64,000 bases of DNA from Streptomyces sp. NBC_01428 (lineage in GTDB: Bacteria; Actinomycetota; Actinomycetes; Streptomycetales; Streptomycetaceae): the NCBI RefSeq assembly GCF_036231965.1, contig NZ_CP109499.1, forward strand, positions 4,464,001 through 4,528,000, given 5' to 3'. Below, piece after piece: positions 53,663 through 63,905 of this stretch (within the stretch, counting starts at the first letter, position 1; the number at the start of each line of letters is the position of its first letter). Made by a program: the position numbers and the translations under genes. Under the pieces are notes generated by a model that saw only the letters and a list, made by a program, of their open reading frames with translations, ran no database searches and had not been told where the DNA came from.

Positions 53663-53801
53663 CCCGGCCCGGGCGGCAGGAGGGCCGTTTCCTAGCACCG
53701 GCGGACGTCCCCGCCCGCGCGCCACGCCGGGCGGCGAGGATGCGCACCCGCACGGGTGCTCCCGGCTCGCGAACCCCCGCTGGGGATCGCACAGTTCGGG
53801 T

Positions 53802-55001
53802 GTGACCCACCCGAACACCGTCGCCCGCCCCGCCTTCGCGGAACCCGCCGGGAGTGCCGTCGGCCCCTCCCGCGGCGCGCGCGCCGGGTGGTCCCCCCTG
53901 CTGACCGCGCTCGGGCTGTTCGCCGCCGCGCGCGCGACGGGCGTCCTCGTGCTCGCCGCGACCGCGTGGGCCACCGGCAGACATCCGGCGACGCTGCTCG
54001 CGCGGTCCTGGGACTCGCTCTGGTACCTGAGGATCGCGGCGCACGGCTACGGCCGCACCCTGCACCTGCGCCCCGGGGTCGTCTACAGCGACCTGGCGTT
54101 CTTCCCGCTGTACCCGGGGCTCGTGCGCGCGGTGACCGCGCTGACGCCGCTGAACGCGAGCACCGCGGCCCTGCTGGTCTCCTGGCTCGCGGCGGCCGTC
54201 GCGGCGTGCGGGATCTACGCGGTCGGGGCACGGCTGCGCGGCCGGGCGGTCGGGACGGCGCTGGTGCTGCTGTGGGCGCTGCTGCCGCACTCGGTGGTGC
54301 TGTCGATGGCGTACACCGAACCCCTGCTCACCGCCTTCGCCGCCTGGTCCCTGTACGCGGTGCTCGACGGGCGCTGGGTGTGGGCGGGCGCGCTGGCCGC
54401 GCTCGCGGGGCTGACCCGGCCGAACGGCCTCGCGGTGGCCGCGGCGGTCCTCGCGGCGGCGGTGTGCGAGCTCGCGCGCCGCCGCGGCAGGGTTTCCCAC
54501 AGGCTGTGGACGGGCGCCGCGCTCGCGCCGCTCGGCTGGGCGGGCTACGTGCTGTGGGTCGGCCACCGCAGGGGCGACCTGTTCGGCGGCTACTTCGCGG
54601 TGCAGCGGAGCTGGGGCTCGCGCTTCGACCTCGGCGCGGGTGCCCTCCGGTCCGTCCGGCACCTGCTGCTGCACGGCGGCCGGTTCGTGTTCCCCATGGC
54701 GATGGTGATCGTCGCGGCGGCCGTGCTGCTGTACGCACTGCTGATCGCGGAGCGGGCGCCGCTGCCGCTGCTGGTGCACAGCGGGGTCCTGCTGCTGATC
54801 ACGCTGGGCGGCTCGGGGTTCTTCGCGTCGAAGCCGCGCTTCCTGCTGCCCGCGTTCCCGCTGCTGCTGCCGCTCGCCTCGGCCCTGGTCAGGACGGCGA
54901 GAGCCCGCCCCTGGCACGCGACCCTGGTGGTCGGTGCCCTGGCCGGGCTCTCGTTCGCCTACGGCGCGTATCTCGTCGTGGTCGCGCACACCCCGCTCTA
55001 G
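53802..55001 (+). CDS. PIG-V-like mannosyltransferase (GT-C membrane glycosyltransferase)
   Basis: A 399-residue polytopic protein with about nine TM helices. The first outer loop has WDSLWYLRIAAHGYG, where Trp-Asp followed by WY is characteristic of the PIG-V/mannosyltransferase-family GT-C enzymes. The YSDLAFFPLYPGLVRA and YTEPLLTAFAAWSLYA blocks follow. Such enzymes use polyprenyl-phosphate sugar donors on the outer membrane face. The acceptor is unknown. GTG start at 53802 with no obvious ribosome site. Confidence 0.85.
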   Translation: MTHPNTVARPAFAEPAGSAVGPSRGARAGWSPLLTALGLFAAARATGVLVLAATAWATGRHPATLLARSWDSLWYLRIAAHGYGRTLHLRPGVVYSDLAFFPLYPGLVRAVTALTPLNASTAALLVSWLAAAVAACGIYAVGARLRGRAVGTALVLLWALLPHSVVLSMAYTEPLLTAFAAWSLYAVLDGRWVWAGALAALAGLTRPNGLAVAAAVLAAAVCELARRRGRVSHRLWTGAALAPLGWAGYVLWVGHRRGDLFGGYFAVQRSWGSRFDLGAGALRSVRHLLLHGGRFVFPMAMVIVAAAVLLYALLIAERAPLPLLVHSGVLLLITLGGSGFFASKPRFLLPAFPLLLPLASALVRTARARPWHATLVVGALAGLSFAYGAYLVVVAHTPL

Positions 55002-55050
55002 AGCGTGTCCGCGAGGGTGCGCGAGGGGTGCGCCGCCGCGAGGAGGAGAA

Positions 55051-55581
55051 CTACTCCCCGTCGTCCTCGGGCTTCTCCGCCTCGTTGATCTCCTGCTCCA
55101 GGCCGAGCTGCTCGACGAGCCACTTGTCGAACTCGATGGCGGCGCGGACCCAGCTGACCGTGGAGGACACGAAGTGCTCCAGGCTGACGCCGGTGCCGAT
55201 CAGCATCTGCGCCTCGCCGATCAGGCGGACGGTGCCGTCGTCGTGCGTGTGGCTGTAGACCTTCGGCCACAGGGTGCGGCGGTTCCAGTCGTCGATCGAC
55301 TCCAGGAGCGCGGGCTTCTCCTCGAGCTGGTGGGGCCGGTCGTAGAACGTCCGCACCGAGAAGACCTGCTGGTCACCCTCGCCGCGGAACATGAAGTACG
55401 TACGGAACTCCTCCCACGGCGCCGCGAGGTCACCCTCGTCGTCGACGACGTACTTCAGCTCCATCTGCTCCAGGAGCTGCTTCACGAGGTCCTGATCCGG
55501 GACCACGGGGCCCGCGGGGCCGCCGGGCTGCGGCTCGGGCTGGCCCCCGAAGTTCGGAATCGAGGACGGGTCGATGCTCAC
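55051..55581 (-). CDS. YbjN-domain protein
   Basis: A 176-residue YbjN-type protein. The Pro/Gly-rich N-terminus leads to DLVKQLLEQMELKYVVDDEG, then a beta-rich TYFMFRGEGDQQVFSVRTFY and SIDDWNRRTLWPKVYSHTHD. VRLIGEAQMLIGTGVSLEHF and an acidic tail complete it. The fold resembles type III secretion chaperones; function in Streptomyces is unknown. The GTG at 55581 is supported by AAGGGA eight bases upstream. Confidence 0.85.
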   Translation of the reverse strand: MSIDPSSIPNFGGQPEPQPGGPAGPVVPDQDLVKQLLEQMELKYVVDDEGDLAAPWEEFRTYFMFRGEGDQQVFSVRTFYDRPHQLEEKPALLESIDDWNRRTLWPKVYSHTHDDGTVRLIGEAQMLIGTGVSLEHFVSSTVSWVRAAIEFDKWLVEQLGLEQEINEAEKPEDDGE

Positions 55582-55891
55582 CGTGTATTTCCCTTCGTAC
55601 GGATTCTGCCATCCTCCCCCATGCGGGGCGGGGGGTGGCAACCCCTGGCCGGGCCTGTCCGCCGGGGGCTGACAAGATCCGGTCATCCGGGGACATCGGG
55701 CCAGGTGGGGATGGGCCACGGGGGTATGCGGGGCGTCGTGACGGCGACGGCGGGATGAACATGCACATGTCGGTCCCGGAGCGGGCGGAGGCCTCGGCTC
55801 CGTTCCGGGCGGCCGAGGAGCCGGCCGGTTCCGGACACGCCGAGGGCCCGCGGCACGGAGCCGCGGGCCCTGGCCGGAACACGTGCTCCGG
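55582..55891. other. Gap between clpB and the YbjN gene
   Basis: About 310 bases. It contains the clpB terminator (55843-55871) and the upstream region of the YbjN gene. I see no other element. Confidence 0.4.
55843..55871 (-). terminator. Hairpin terminator of clpB
   Basis: Perfect 12-bp stem AGGGCCCGCGGC (55843-55854) with GCCGCGGGCCCT (55860-55871), loop ACGGA, 21 bases after the clpB stop. Confidence 0.85.
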
Positions 55892-58504
<2,613 letters not shown>

Positions 58505-58564
58505 GTTCGCGTTCTCCTCCTCCTGAGGTCCCTACCGTTGCCTGACACGGGCAACGTACACAAA

Positions 58565-58585
58565 CTTGAGTCTATTCCACTCAAG
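58565..58585 (-). promoter_or_regulatory. HAIR element (HspR operator) of clpB
   Basis: CTTGAGT (58565-58571), seven bases, ACTCAAG (58579-58585): a perfect match to the published HspR operator consensus. It sits ~60 bases before the clpB start; TTGAGT on the minus strand doubles as a -35 box, so HspR binding would block the promoter. Confidence 0.93.
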
Positions 58586-58633
58586 GCTGGAGCGGGACAG
58601 GAACGGGCGGAGCGGGGCGTAGATTCAGGCCTC

Positions 58634-59047
58634 ATGGCTTCCCTTCCGGTGGACCCGCGGCAGCCCGACGCCGCCTACCTGCGCTTCTGGCGTGAGCGCC
58701 ACCTCTGCACCCTGACGACGCTGCGGCGCGACGGCACCCCGCACGTGGTGCCCGTCGGCGTCACCTACGACCCCGAGGCCGGTCTCGCCCGGATCATCAC
58801 CGGCGGGGCCACCGCGAAGGCGGCCCACGTACGGGCGGCGGGGCCGGACGGGGCGCGGGTGGCGGTCTGCCAGGTGGACGGCAGGCGCTGGGCGACGCTG
58901 GAGGGGCTGGCCCGGGTGTCAACGGACCCCGAGCGCGTCGCGGACGCGGTGCGGCGGTACTCGGAGCGCTACGAGCGGGTGCCGTCCCCGAACCCGGCCC
59001 GCGTGGTCATCGAGATCGAGCTGACGCGGGCCCTGGGCCACGGCTGA
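58634..59047 (+). CDS. PPOX-class (pyridoxamine 5'-phosphate oxidase fold) protein
   Basis: A 137-residue split-barrel flavin/F420-binding protein. It has FWRERHLCTLTTLRRDGTPHVVPVGVTYD, the typical N-terminal strand pair, then ATAKAAHVRAAGPDGARVAVC and WATLEGLARVSTD, closing with VVIEIELTRALGHG. In actinobacteria this group is often F420-dependent, but flavin use is equally possible. Divergent from clpB; its promoter region contains the HAIR box, so heat control is conceivable but unproven. Confidence 0.85.
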   Translation: MASLPVDPRQPDAAYLRFWRERHLCTLTTLRRDGTPHVVPVGVTYDPEAGLARIITGGATAKAAHVRAAGPDGARVAVCQVDGRRWATLEGLARVSTDPERVADAVRRYSERYERVPSPNPARVVIEIELTRALGHG

Positions 59048-59141
59048 GAACGACCTGCGGAGCAGGCCGCGCGCCGCGTCGCGACGGCTGGTTCCAGCCC
59101 TTGCCGGGATCGGCGGAAACCCGGAGATTTCCGGGAAAACT

Positions 59142-59182
59142 GCAGCGGCGTCACCGTGTTCAGGTCACGGTGACGCCGCTGC
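59142..59182. terminator. Strong bidirectional terminator
   Basis: Perfect 17-bp stem (59142-59158 with 59166-59182) and loop TTCAGGT, between the convergent PPOX gene and the Rieske-like gene. Confidence 0.88.
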
Positions 59183-59225
59183 GGGGGGAAGTACCTGCGC
59201 GATCTACTACGACGGGGGAATCGCG

Positions 59226-59561
59226 TCAGGCACTGCGGGGGGTGGCTGCGATGGTCTCGACATCGGGGATGTCGGGCCCGGTCAGTCGCGCGTCGCGCTG
59301 ATCGAGGTTCACGAAGATCATTCCGTACCGGATGGCACACCGTACTGGCTGCGGCGCCCCCCGAGGCCGCCGCAGACACCGATAGGCCCGTACGTCCTCG
59401 TCGTCGTCGCGCGTGACGACGACGGGCTCACCGAAGACGGTCACCATCAGCGAGTCACCGCTGTGGGGGATGGCGGTGACCAGGTCGATGAAATGCCAGC
59501 CGGAGCGGTACGCGGTCGCCATCTCGCGCCGGAACGAACGGTCGTCGGGTGGTGTAGTCAT
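59226..59561 (-). CDS. Miniature Rieske-like protein lacking histidine ligands
   Basis: A 111-residue soluble protein resembling a shrunken N-terminal Rieske domain of ring-hydroxylating oxygenases. GWHFIDLVTAI and SLMVTVFGEPVVVTRDDD match the entry strands. AYRCLRRPRGAPQPVRCAIR aligns with the CxH...CxxH cluster loops. RYGMIFVNLDQRD matches the strand found beyond the cluster in oxygenases. Both cysteines remain, but each expected His is an Arg (C-L-R and C-A-I-R), and the spacer between the loops is shortened. A normal 2Fe-2S cluster is therefore unlikely. The ATG overlaps the stop of the DSGWG-repeat gene in ATGA, so the two are made together. Family assignment is my inference from motif order. 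Confidence 0.7.
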   Translation of the reverse strand: MTTPPDDRSFRREMATAYRSGWHFIDLVTAIPHSGDSLMVTVFGEPVVVTRDDDEDVRAYRCLRRPRGAPQPVRCAIRYGMIFVNLDQRDARLTGPDIPDVETIAATPRSA

Positions 59562-59983
59562 GAGTCCACTGAAGCCTTCGTGACGTCACTCGAAGCACTG
59601 CCGGCCGGAGCCACGAAACCCCAGCCGCTGTCAGCCAGCACGATCGTCTTCGCGTTGCCCCAGCCACTGTCGGCCAGGTCCGTCCGTACATTGCCCCAGC
59701 CGCTGTCGCCGGGCAGCGCCTTCGCCACGTTGCCCCAGCCACTGTCGGCGGGGAGCGCCTTCGCCGCGTTGCCCCAGCCACTGTCCAGAGCGAGAGCCGC
59801 CGGCCCGTTGCCCCAGCCACTGTCCAGGGAGAGAACCGCGGGCTCACTGCCCCAGCCACTGTCCGGTGGCGCGGAGGTGGTCGACGAACCCCCCGCCGCG
59901 AGACCCACACCACTCAGGGCCCCGACAGCCACAACCGCGGAGAAAGCGGTGGCAAGTACCGAGCGAAGCATTCTCCTGTACAT
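59558..59983 (-). CDS. Secreted DSGWG-repeat protein
   Basis: A 141-residue precursor. YRRMLRSVLATAFSAVVAVG and a following GVGLAAGG form a Sec signal peptide with cleavage near residue 30. The mature ~110 residues contain seven copies of DSGWG, mostly followed by Asn, spaced 13 residues apart (once 12). The spacers are hydrophobic with Ala, Leu, Pro and occasional Lys. The repeat Trp and Asp are invariant while spacers vary, so selection acts on the pentapeptide. It is not a family I know. It could be a multi-core modified peptide, a cell-wall protein or a surface-active repeat protein. Translationally coupled to the Rieske-like gene; divergent from a LuxR-type regulator. Confidence 0.85.
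   Translation of the reverse strand: MYRRMLRSVLATAFSAVVAVGALSGVGLAAGGSSTTSAPPDSGWGSEPAVLSLDSGWGNGPAALALDSGWGNAAKALPADSGWGNVAKALPGDSGWGNVRTDLADSGWGNAKTIVLADSGWGFVAPAGSASSDVTKASVDS
59618..59863 (-). repeat. Seven in-frame 15-base DSGWG repeats
   Basis: The copies lie at 59618-59632, 59657-59671, 59693-59707, 59732-59746, 59771-59785, 59810-59824 and 59849-59863. Period is 39 bases except one of 36. The core GACAGYGGCTGGGG is almost invariant at DNA level, including third positions, which suggests recent expansion or homogenisation. Confidence 0.95.
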
Positions 59984-60075
59984 AGTCGGCTTCGTCCTCA
60001 CTTGATCGGATCCTCTCCCCCGGTAATGAAGACGATGTCTCATTCAGGCACGTCACCACCACCGACACGATGCAT

Positions 60076-60092
60076 CATGTTCCTGCATGTTC
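60076..60092. promoter_or_regulatory. CATGTTC direct repeat in the divergent promoter region
   Basis: CATGTTC occurs at 60076-60082 and 60086-60092, spaced one helical turn apart, between the repeat-protein operon and the regulator gene. It is a candidate binding site for the regulator encoded alongside. Confidence 0.4.
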
Positions 60093-60113
60093 AGGACCCT
60101 GGGGGGTGGCGAT

Positions 60114-61097
60114 TTGCCCATAGAACGCACAAACCAGACACATCCCCATCCCGTCACGGAACTTTGTGACGAAGGGGCGCGCTTGTACACGAGCGCTTTG
60201 AGCACCGGACGGATCGCCCGGGCCGAGGCGACGGCAGCGCCATGCCTGCTGGAGTTCGCCCTGCTGCGCCCGGATCCCGACGACTCCAACTGGCTGCGCC
60301 CGGTGCCGCCGTCCGTCGCGCTCACCCAGCGTCTCCACCCTATTGAGCGCGAGATCCAGGAGCGCAGGCGGCGCACCATCGAACTGACCGAATCATTCGA
60401 GCCGTTCATGATGGTCAGCGCGATGGCACCCGCCCCCACCCACGCCATCACCGTGCTGGAGGGCATCGACCGGATCAACGCCGCGCTCGACATCGCGACC
60501 TCCGAGTGCCACACGGAGATGCTCACCATCCAGCCCGGCGGCCGCCGCAGCGAGCACATCCTGAACCAGGCCCTCGAACGGGACCGCCCGCTCACCGACC
60601 GCGGCGTCCGCATCCGCACGCTCTACCAGCACACGGTCCGCTACAGCCAGGGCACCGCCGCCTACATGGACCGCATAGCCAGCGGAAAGATCGAGATCCG
60701 GACGCTGGAGGAGCTGATCGAGCGGCTCATCATCTGCGACGGCACCGTCGCCTTCATCCCGGCGAGCGACGACAACCAGTTCGCCCTCGAACTGCGCCAC
60801 CCCGGCCTCGTCCGCTATCTGACCAGGGTCTTCGAGCAGCTCTGGCGGCGCGCCACCCCGCTGCGCGAGGAAGTCACCTACGAGTCCACCCCGGACGGCA
60901 TCACGGGCGTCCAGCGCTCCATAGCCAAGCTGCTCATCGAGGGCCACGTGGACGAGGCCATCGCCCGCAGGCTCGGGATGAACGTCCGCACCTGCCGGGC
61001 CCACATCGCGAAACTGGCGGCCTCCCTGGGCAGCGGCAGCCGCGCCCAACTCGGCTTCCTGATCGCCCAGTCGGGCATCCTGGAACAGGACCACTGA
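60114..61097 (+). CDS. LuxR-type HTH regulator with PLD-like sensor domain (paralogue 1)
   Basis: A ~327-residue regulator. The N-terminal helical part contains PCLLEFALLRPDPDDSNWLRPV. A central domain runs from IDRINAALDIATSECHTEML through TLEELIERLIICDGTVAFIP and ELRHPGLVRYLTRVFEQLW, similar to the phospholipase-D-like effector domain of TrmB-type regulators. The C-terminal LuxR helix-turn-helix is GHVDEAIARRLGMNVRTCRAHIAKL. TTG at 60114 has GGGGGG seven bases upstream; the ATG at 60087 has no ribosome site but is possible. Divergent from the DSGWG operon, which it may control. Confidence 0.85.
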   Translation: MPIERTNQTHPHPVTELCDEGARLYTSALSTGRIARAEATAAPCLLEFALLRPDPDDSNWLRPVPPSVALTQRLHPIEREIQERRRRTIELTESFEPFMMVSAMAPAPTHAITVLEGIDRINAALDIATSECHTEMLTIQPGGRRSEHILNQALERDRPLTDRGVRIRTLYQHTVRYSQGTAAYMDRIASGKIEIRTLEELIERLIICDGTVAFIPASDDNQFALELRHPGLVRYLTRVFEQLWRRATPLREEVTYESTPDGITGVQRSIAKLLIEGHVDEAIARRLGMNVRTCRAHIAKLAASLGSGSRAQLGFLIAQSGILEQDH

Positions 61098-61109
61098 CCG
61101 GCCGGCAAC

Positions 61110-62216
61110 TCAGCGCTGGGCGGGCGAGCCCTGACCCGGCAGCCCCTGGACACCGGCCGCGCCCGGACCGGCCACGGAAGGGCCTGCCACGGCACCCGCG
61201 CCGTGCCGGGGCACGGTGACGGGGGACGGCTCCGGCGAGCGCGGCGGCCCGTCCAGCCCCGCCTGCGCGATCCGCACGCCCAACTGCGTACGGCTGGCCG
61301 CCCCCAGCGTCTCCGAGAGCCGGGCGATGTGGGCCCGGCAGGTGCGGACACTGATGCCGAGACGTTCGGCGACCACCGCGTCCTGATGCCCCTCCGCCAG
61401 CAGCGCGGCGATCGAGCGCTCGCGGTGGGTGATGCCCTCGATGCCGGTGGACGGCAGCGGCGAGGCCAGCGGGATCGCGAGGCGCCACAACCGCTCGAAC
61501 ACCGTGACCAGGTAGTCGATCAGCGCCGGATGGCGCAGTTCGAGCGCGATGGTACGGTCCGAGTTGGCGGGGATGAAGGCGACCTTGCGGTCGAAGAGGA
61601 TGAGCCGTTCCACGACCTCGTCGAGGGTCCGGGCCTCCGCCGCGTCCCCCATCAACTCCATGTAGTTCAGCAGGCCTTGGCCGTGCCGGGCGACATGCGT
61701 GTACAGGTCGCGCATGCGCACCCCGCGCCGCCGCATCTCCAGCGCCCGGTGCAGCCCCTCCACCAGTTCGTCCTCGCGCCGGATACCGCCGGGTTGGACC
61801 GTCAGGACCTCGCTCGCGCACTCCTCGGTCGCCTTGTCCATGGCGGCCCGGATACGCGGCAGTCCGTCCAGGACGCGGATCGCGGCACCCTCCGCGGGCG
61901 CCTGGACGCGGCCGCCGAGACCGGCGTACCACTCGAACGCGGACACCGCGTCGCCCACCCGCGCCTGACTGGCGCTGACCTCCTCGTACACCCCGCGCAG
62001 CAGCCGGGTCATGACCTCCTGCGGGGAGGTCGGCACCAGCCAGCCCATGTCGTCGGGGTCGGGGTGCAGCAGCGCCAGTTCCAGCAGGCACGGCACCGGG
62101 CCGGCGTCGTCGCGCGGCACCCGGCCGCGCCGCACGGCCCGCGAGTACACCCGGTCGCCGGCCTCGCACAGTCGGTCAGCGCCGTGCGGATGCCCGTCCG
62201 TCCCGTGCCCGGCCAT
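61110..62216 (-). CDS. LuxR-type HTH regulator with PLD-like sensor domain (paralogue 2)
   Basis: A 368-residue paralogue of the preceding regulator, convergent with it by 12 bases. Shared blocks are PVPCLLELALLHPDPDDMGW, ECASEVLTVQPGGIRRED, RTLDEVVERLILFDRKVAFIPANSD, IALELRHPALIDYLVTVFERLW and the helix-turn-helix AVVAERLGISVRTCRAHIARL. It adds a Pro/Gly/Ala-rich tail of ~45 residues. The pair probably arose by duplication with inversion. Target genes are not evident, though the neighbouring peptide operon is the obvious candidate. Confidence 0.88.
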   Translation of the reverse strand: MAGHGTDGHPHGADRLCEAGDRVYSRAVRRGRVPRDDAGPVPCLLELALLHPDPDDMGWLVPTSPQEVMTRLLRGVYEEVSASQARVGDAVSAFEWYAGLGGRVQAPAEGAAIRVLDGLPRIRAAMDKATEECASEVLTVQPGGIRREDELVEGLHRALEMRRRGVRMRDLYTHVARHGQGLLNYMELMGDAAEARTLDEVVERLILFDRKVAFIPANSDRTIALELRHPALIDYLVTVFERLWRLAIPLASPLPSTGIEGITHRERSIAALLAEGHQDAVVAERLGISVRTCRAHIARLSETLGAASRTQLGVRIAQAGLDGPPRSPEPSPVTVPRHGAGAVAGPSVAGPGAAGVQGLPGQGSPAQR

Positions 62217-62644
62217 CTCCCACCTCTGGCTCCAGCTCCGACCCCTGGCGTGGGCCCCGCGTCAGGGCGTCCTCCGCAGCGCAACTATGCGCGGACGCGT
62301 CCGGCACCGCAACACGGCTGCGCCGTCCCCGCGCGCCGTTTCGCCCCTCCTGGTCACCATAAATCCGCACCTCCGCCCCGCCCGTTGCAACAAGCTGCAA
62401 GCAGCGCCCCCCGGGCGCCCGGGACTTCGCGGGAACGACCCCCGAAAGACCCCCGGCGCACCGCCCGGGCTTGGCCGGATATCCCCCTCCGCGACGGCGT
62501 CCGGCGGGGAGCGGCCCCCGGAACGCGCACGGAACGCGAAGAGGGCCCGGGACGGATGTCCCGGGCCCTCGATGTCGTGCGCCGCTCCACGGGCGCCAGG
62601 AGGCTCCCGCCGCTGCCCGGCGGCCTCCCGTGGTGCCCCCGGTG
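62217..62644. other. Gap between the sugar-binding gene and regulator 2
   Basis: About 430 bases. The right part holds the terminator at 62541-62570. The left part should hold the regulator's promoter, but I find no convincing boxes and no supported gene. Confidence 0.4.
62541..62570 (-). terminator. Terminator of the sugar-binding lipoprotein gene
   Basis: Perfect 13-bp stem GAGGGCCCGGGAC (62541-62553) with GTCCCGGGCCCTC (62558-62570), loop GGAT, 75 bases beyond the stop. Confidence 0.82.
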
Positions 62645-63772
62645 CTACTTGAGCTTCAGAGCGTCGCAGGCCGCCTTGTAGGGGGCGGTGCAGATCTGCT
62701 TGACGGTGTAGATGCTGTCCTGCAGGACCGTGTCCTCGATGTTCGCCTTGGTCAGGTCGACCACGGGAACGAGCTGGGCCGGAATGTCCTTGTTCGTCGG
62801 GCTGCTCACCTTGTCGCGGGTCAGCGCGTCGAACTCGATCGAGCGGCCCTGGACCCGGGCGACCGCCATCTCCGCGGCGGCGCTCGCCTCCTGCGGATAG
62901 GACTTGTAGACGCTCATGAACTGGTCGCCCTTGAGGATCCGCTGCACGGCGACGAGTTCGGCGTCCTGGCCGGTGACCGGCGGCACCTTGCTGACGCCCG
63001 CGCTCTTCAGGGCGTCGATGACCGCGCCGGCGATGCCGTCGTTGGCGGCGTACACCCCCGCGATGTTGTCGAGGCCGACCTTCTGGATCGCCTCTTCCAT
63101 GTTCGCCTTGGCGTTGACCGGGTTCCAGTCCTTGGTGTCGTACTTGTCGGCGACGATCACCTTGTCCTTGAGCTCGGACTCGGCGCCGGACTTGAACTGG
63201 GCCGCATTCGGGTCGGTCGTCGCGCCGTTCATCATGACGATCTTCTTCGCCGCCGAGTTGGCACCCAGCGCGCCGACCAGGGCCTTGCCCTGGACCTCGC
63301 CCACCAGCTCGTTGTCGAAGGAGATGTACGCGTCGATCGGACCCTGCGCCAGCCGGTCGTACGCGATGACGGGGATGCCGGCGTCCTTGGCCTTCCGCAC
63401 GCCCTTCGCGATCGACTTCGAGTCCACCGCGTCCAGGAGGATGACGTCGACCTTGTCGTCCACCATCTCCTGGAGCTGGCTGAGCTGCTTGCCCGCGTCC
63501 TGCTCGGCGTTCCGGTAGACGACCTCACCCTTCTTCTCGGTGAGCTTCTTGACCTGCTCCTCGATGATCGGGTAGTCGAACTTCTCGTAACGGGTGTTCT
63601 CCTTCTCCGGGAGGAGGAGACCCACCTTGATGTCGTCGCCCTTCGTGGGGCTGGCCTTGGCGTCGCTTCCACCGAGCCCGTCCACGACCCCGCAGCCGGC
63701 GAGCGAGAGGGCGGCGGCGGACGAGGCCAGGGCTATGACGGTACGACGGAGACCGGTGTTACGAGTGTTCAC
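62645..63772 (-). CDS. Sugar ABC transporter substrate-binding lipoprotein (xylose/ribose type)
   Basis: A 375-residue periplasmic-binding-protein-like lipoprotein. The signal peptide ends in a lipobox LSLAGC with lipidated Cys27. The mature domain has VGLLLPEKENTRYEKFDYPI, VDVILLDAVDSKSIA, NDGIAGAVIDALKSAGVSKV and PPVTGQDAEL, the usual XylF/RbsB-type pentose/hexose cleft. Permease and ATPase genes are not in the window and may lie upstream beyond the right edge. GTG start at 63772 with GGAAGGCA upstream. The terminator at 62541 means it is last in its unit. Confidence 0.92.
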   Translation of the reverse strand: MNTRNTGLRRTVIALASSAAALSLAGCGVVDGLGGSDAKASPTKGDDIKVGLLLPEKENTRYEKFDYPIIEEQVKKLTEKKGEVVYRNAEQDAGKQLSQLQEMVDDKVDVILLDAVDSKSIAKGVRKAKDAGIPVIAYDRLAQGPIDAYISFDNELVGEVQGKALVGALGANSAAKKIVMMNGATTDPNAAQFKSGAESELKDKVIVADKYDTKDWNPVNAKANMEEAIQKVGLDNIAGVYAANDGIAGAVIDALKSAGVSKVPPVTGQDAELVAVQRILKGDQFMSVYKSYPQEASAAAEMAVARVQGRSIEFDALTRDKVSSPTNKDIPAQLVPVVDLTKANIEDTVLQDSIYTVKQICTAPYKAACDALKLK

Positions 63773-63886
63773 ATCAGGTGCCTTCCGGGCGAGGTTGCAG
63801 CATTGCGACCCAGGTGGCTGAAAGCCAACGCGGCGATCACCTCAGCGTCAAGGAGTAGCCACTTAACGAGATGGCAACAGCGTTCT

Positions 63887-63905
63887 GTGTTCCACAAGTG
63901 AACAC
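63887..63905. promoter_or_regulatory. Candidate operator upstream of the sugar-binding gene
   Basis: GTGTTC (63887-63892) and GAACAC (63900-63905) form a perfect inverted repeat with seven bases between, ~115 bases before the lipoprotein start, in a locally AT-rich stretch. A ROK- or LacI-type sugar regulator could bind it. Confidence 0.4.

Noticed and set aside
59618..59863. Seven short repeats with regular spacing, resembling a small CRISPR array
   Set aside because: The repeats are 15 bases, in frame, and encode DSGWG in a signal-peptide protein. Spacers are only ~24 bases and coding, and there are no cas genes.
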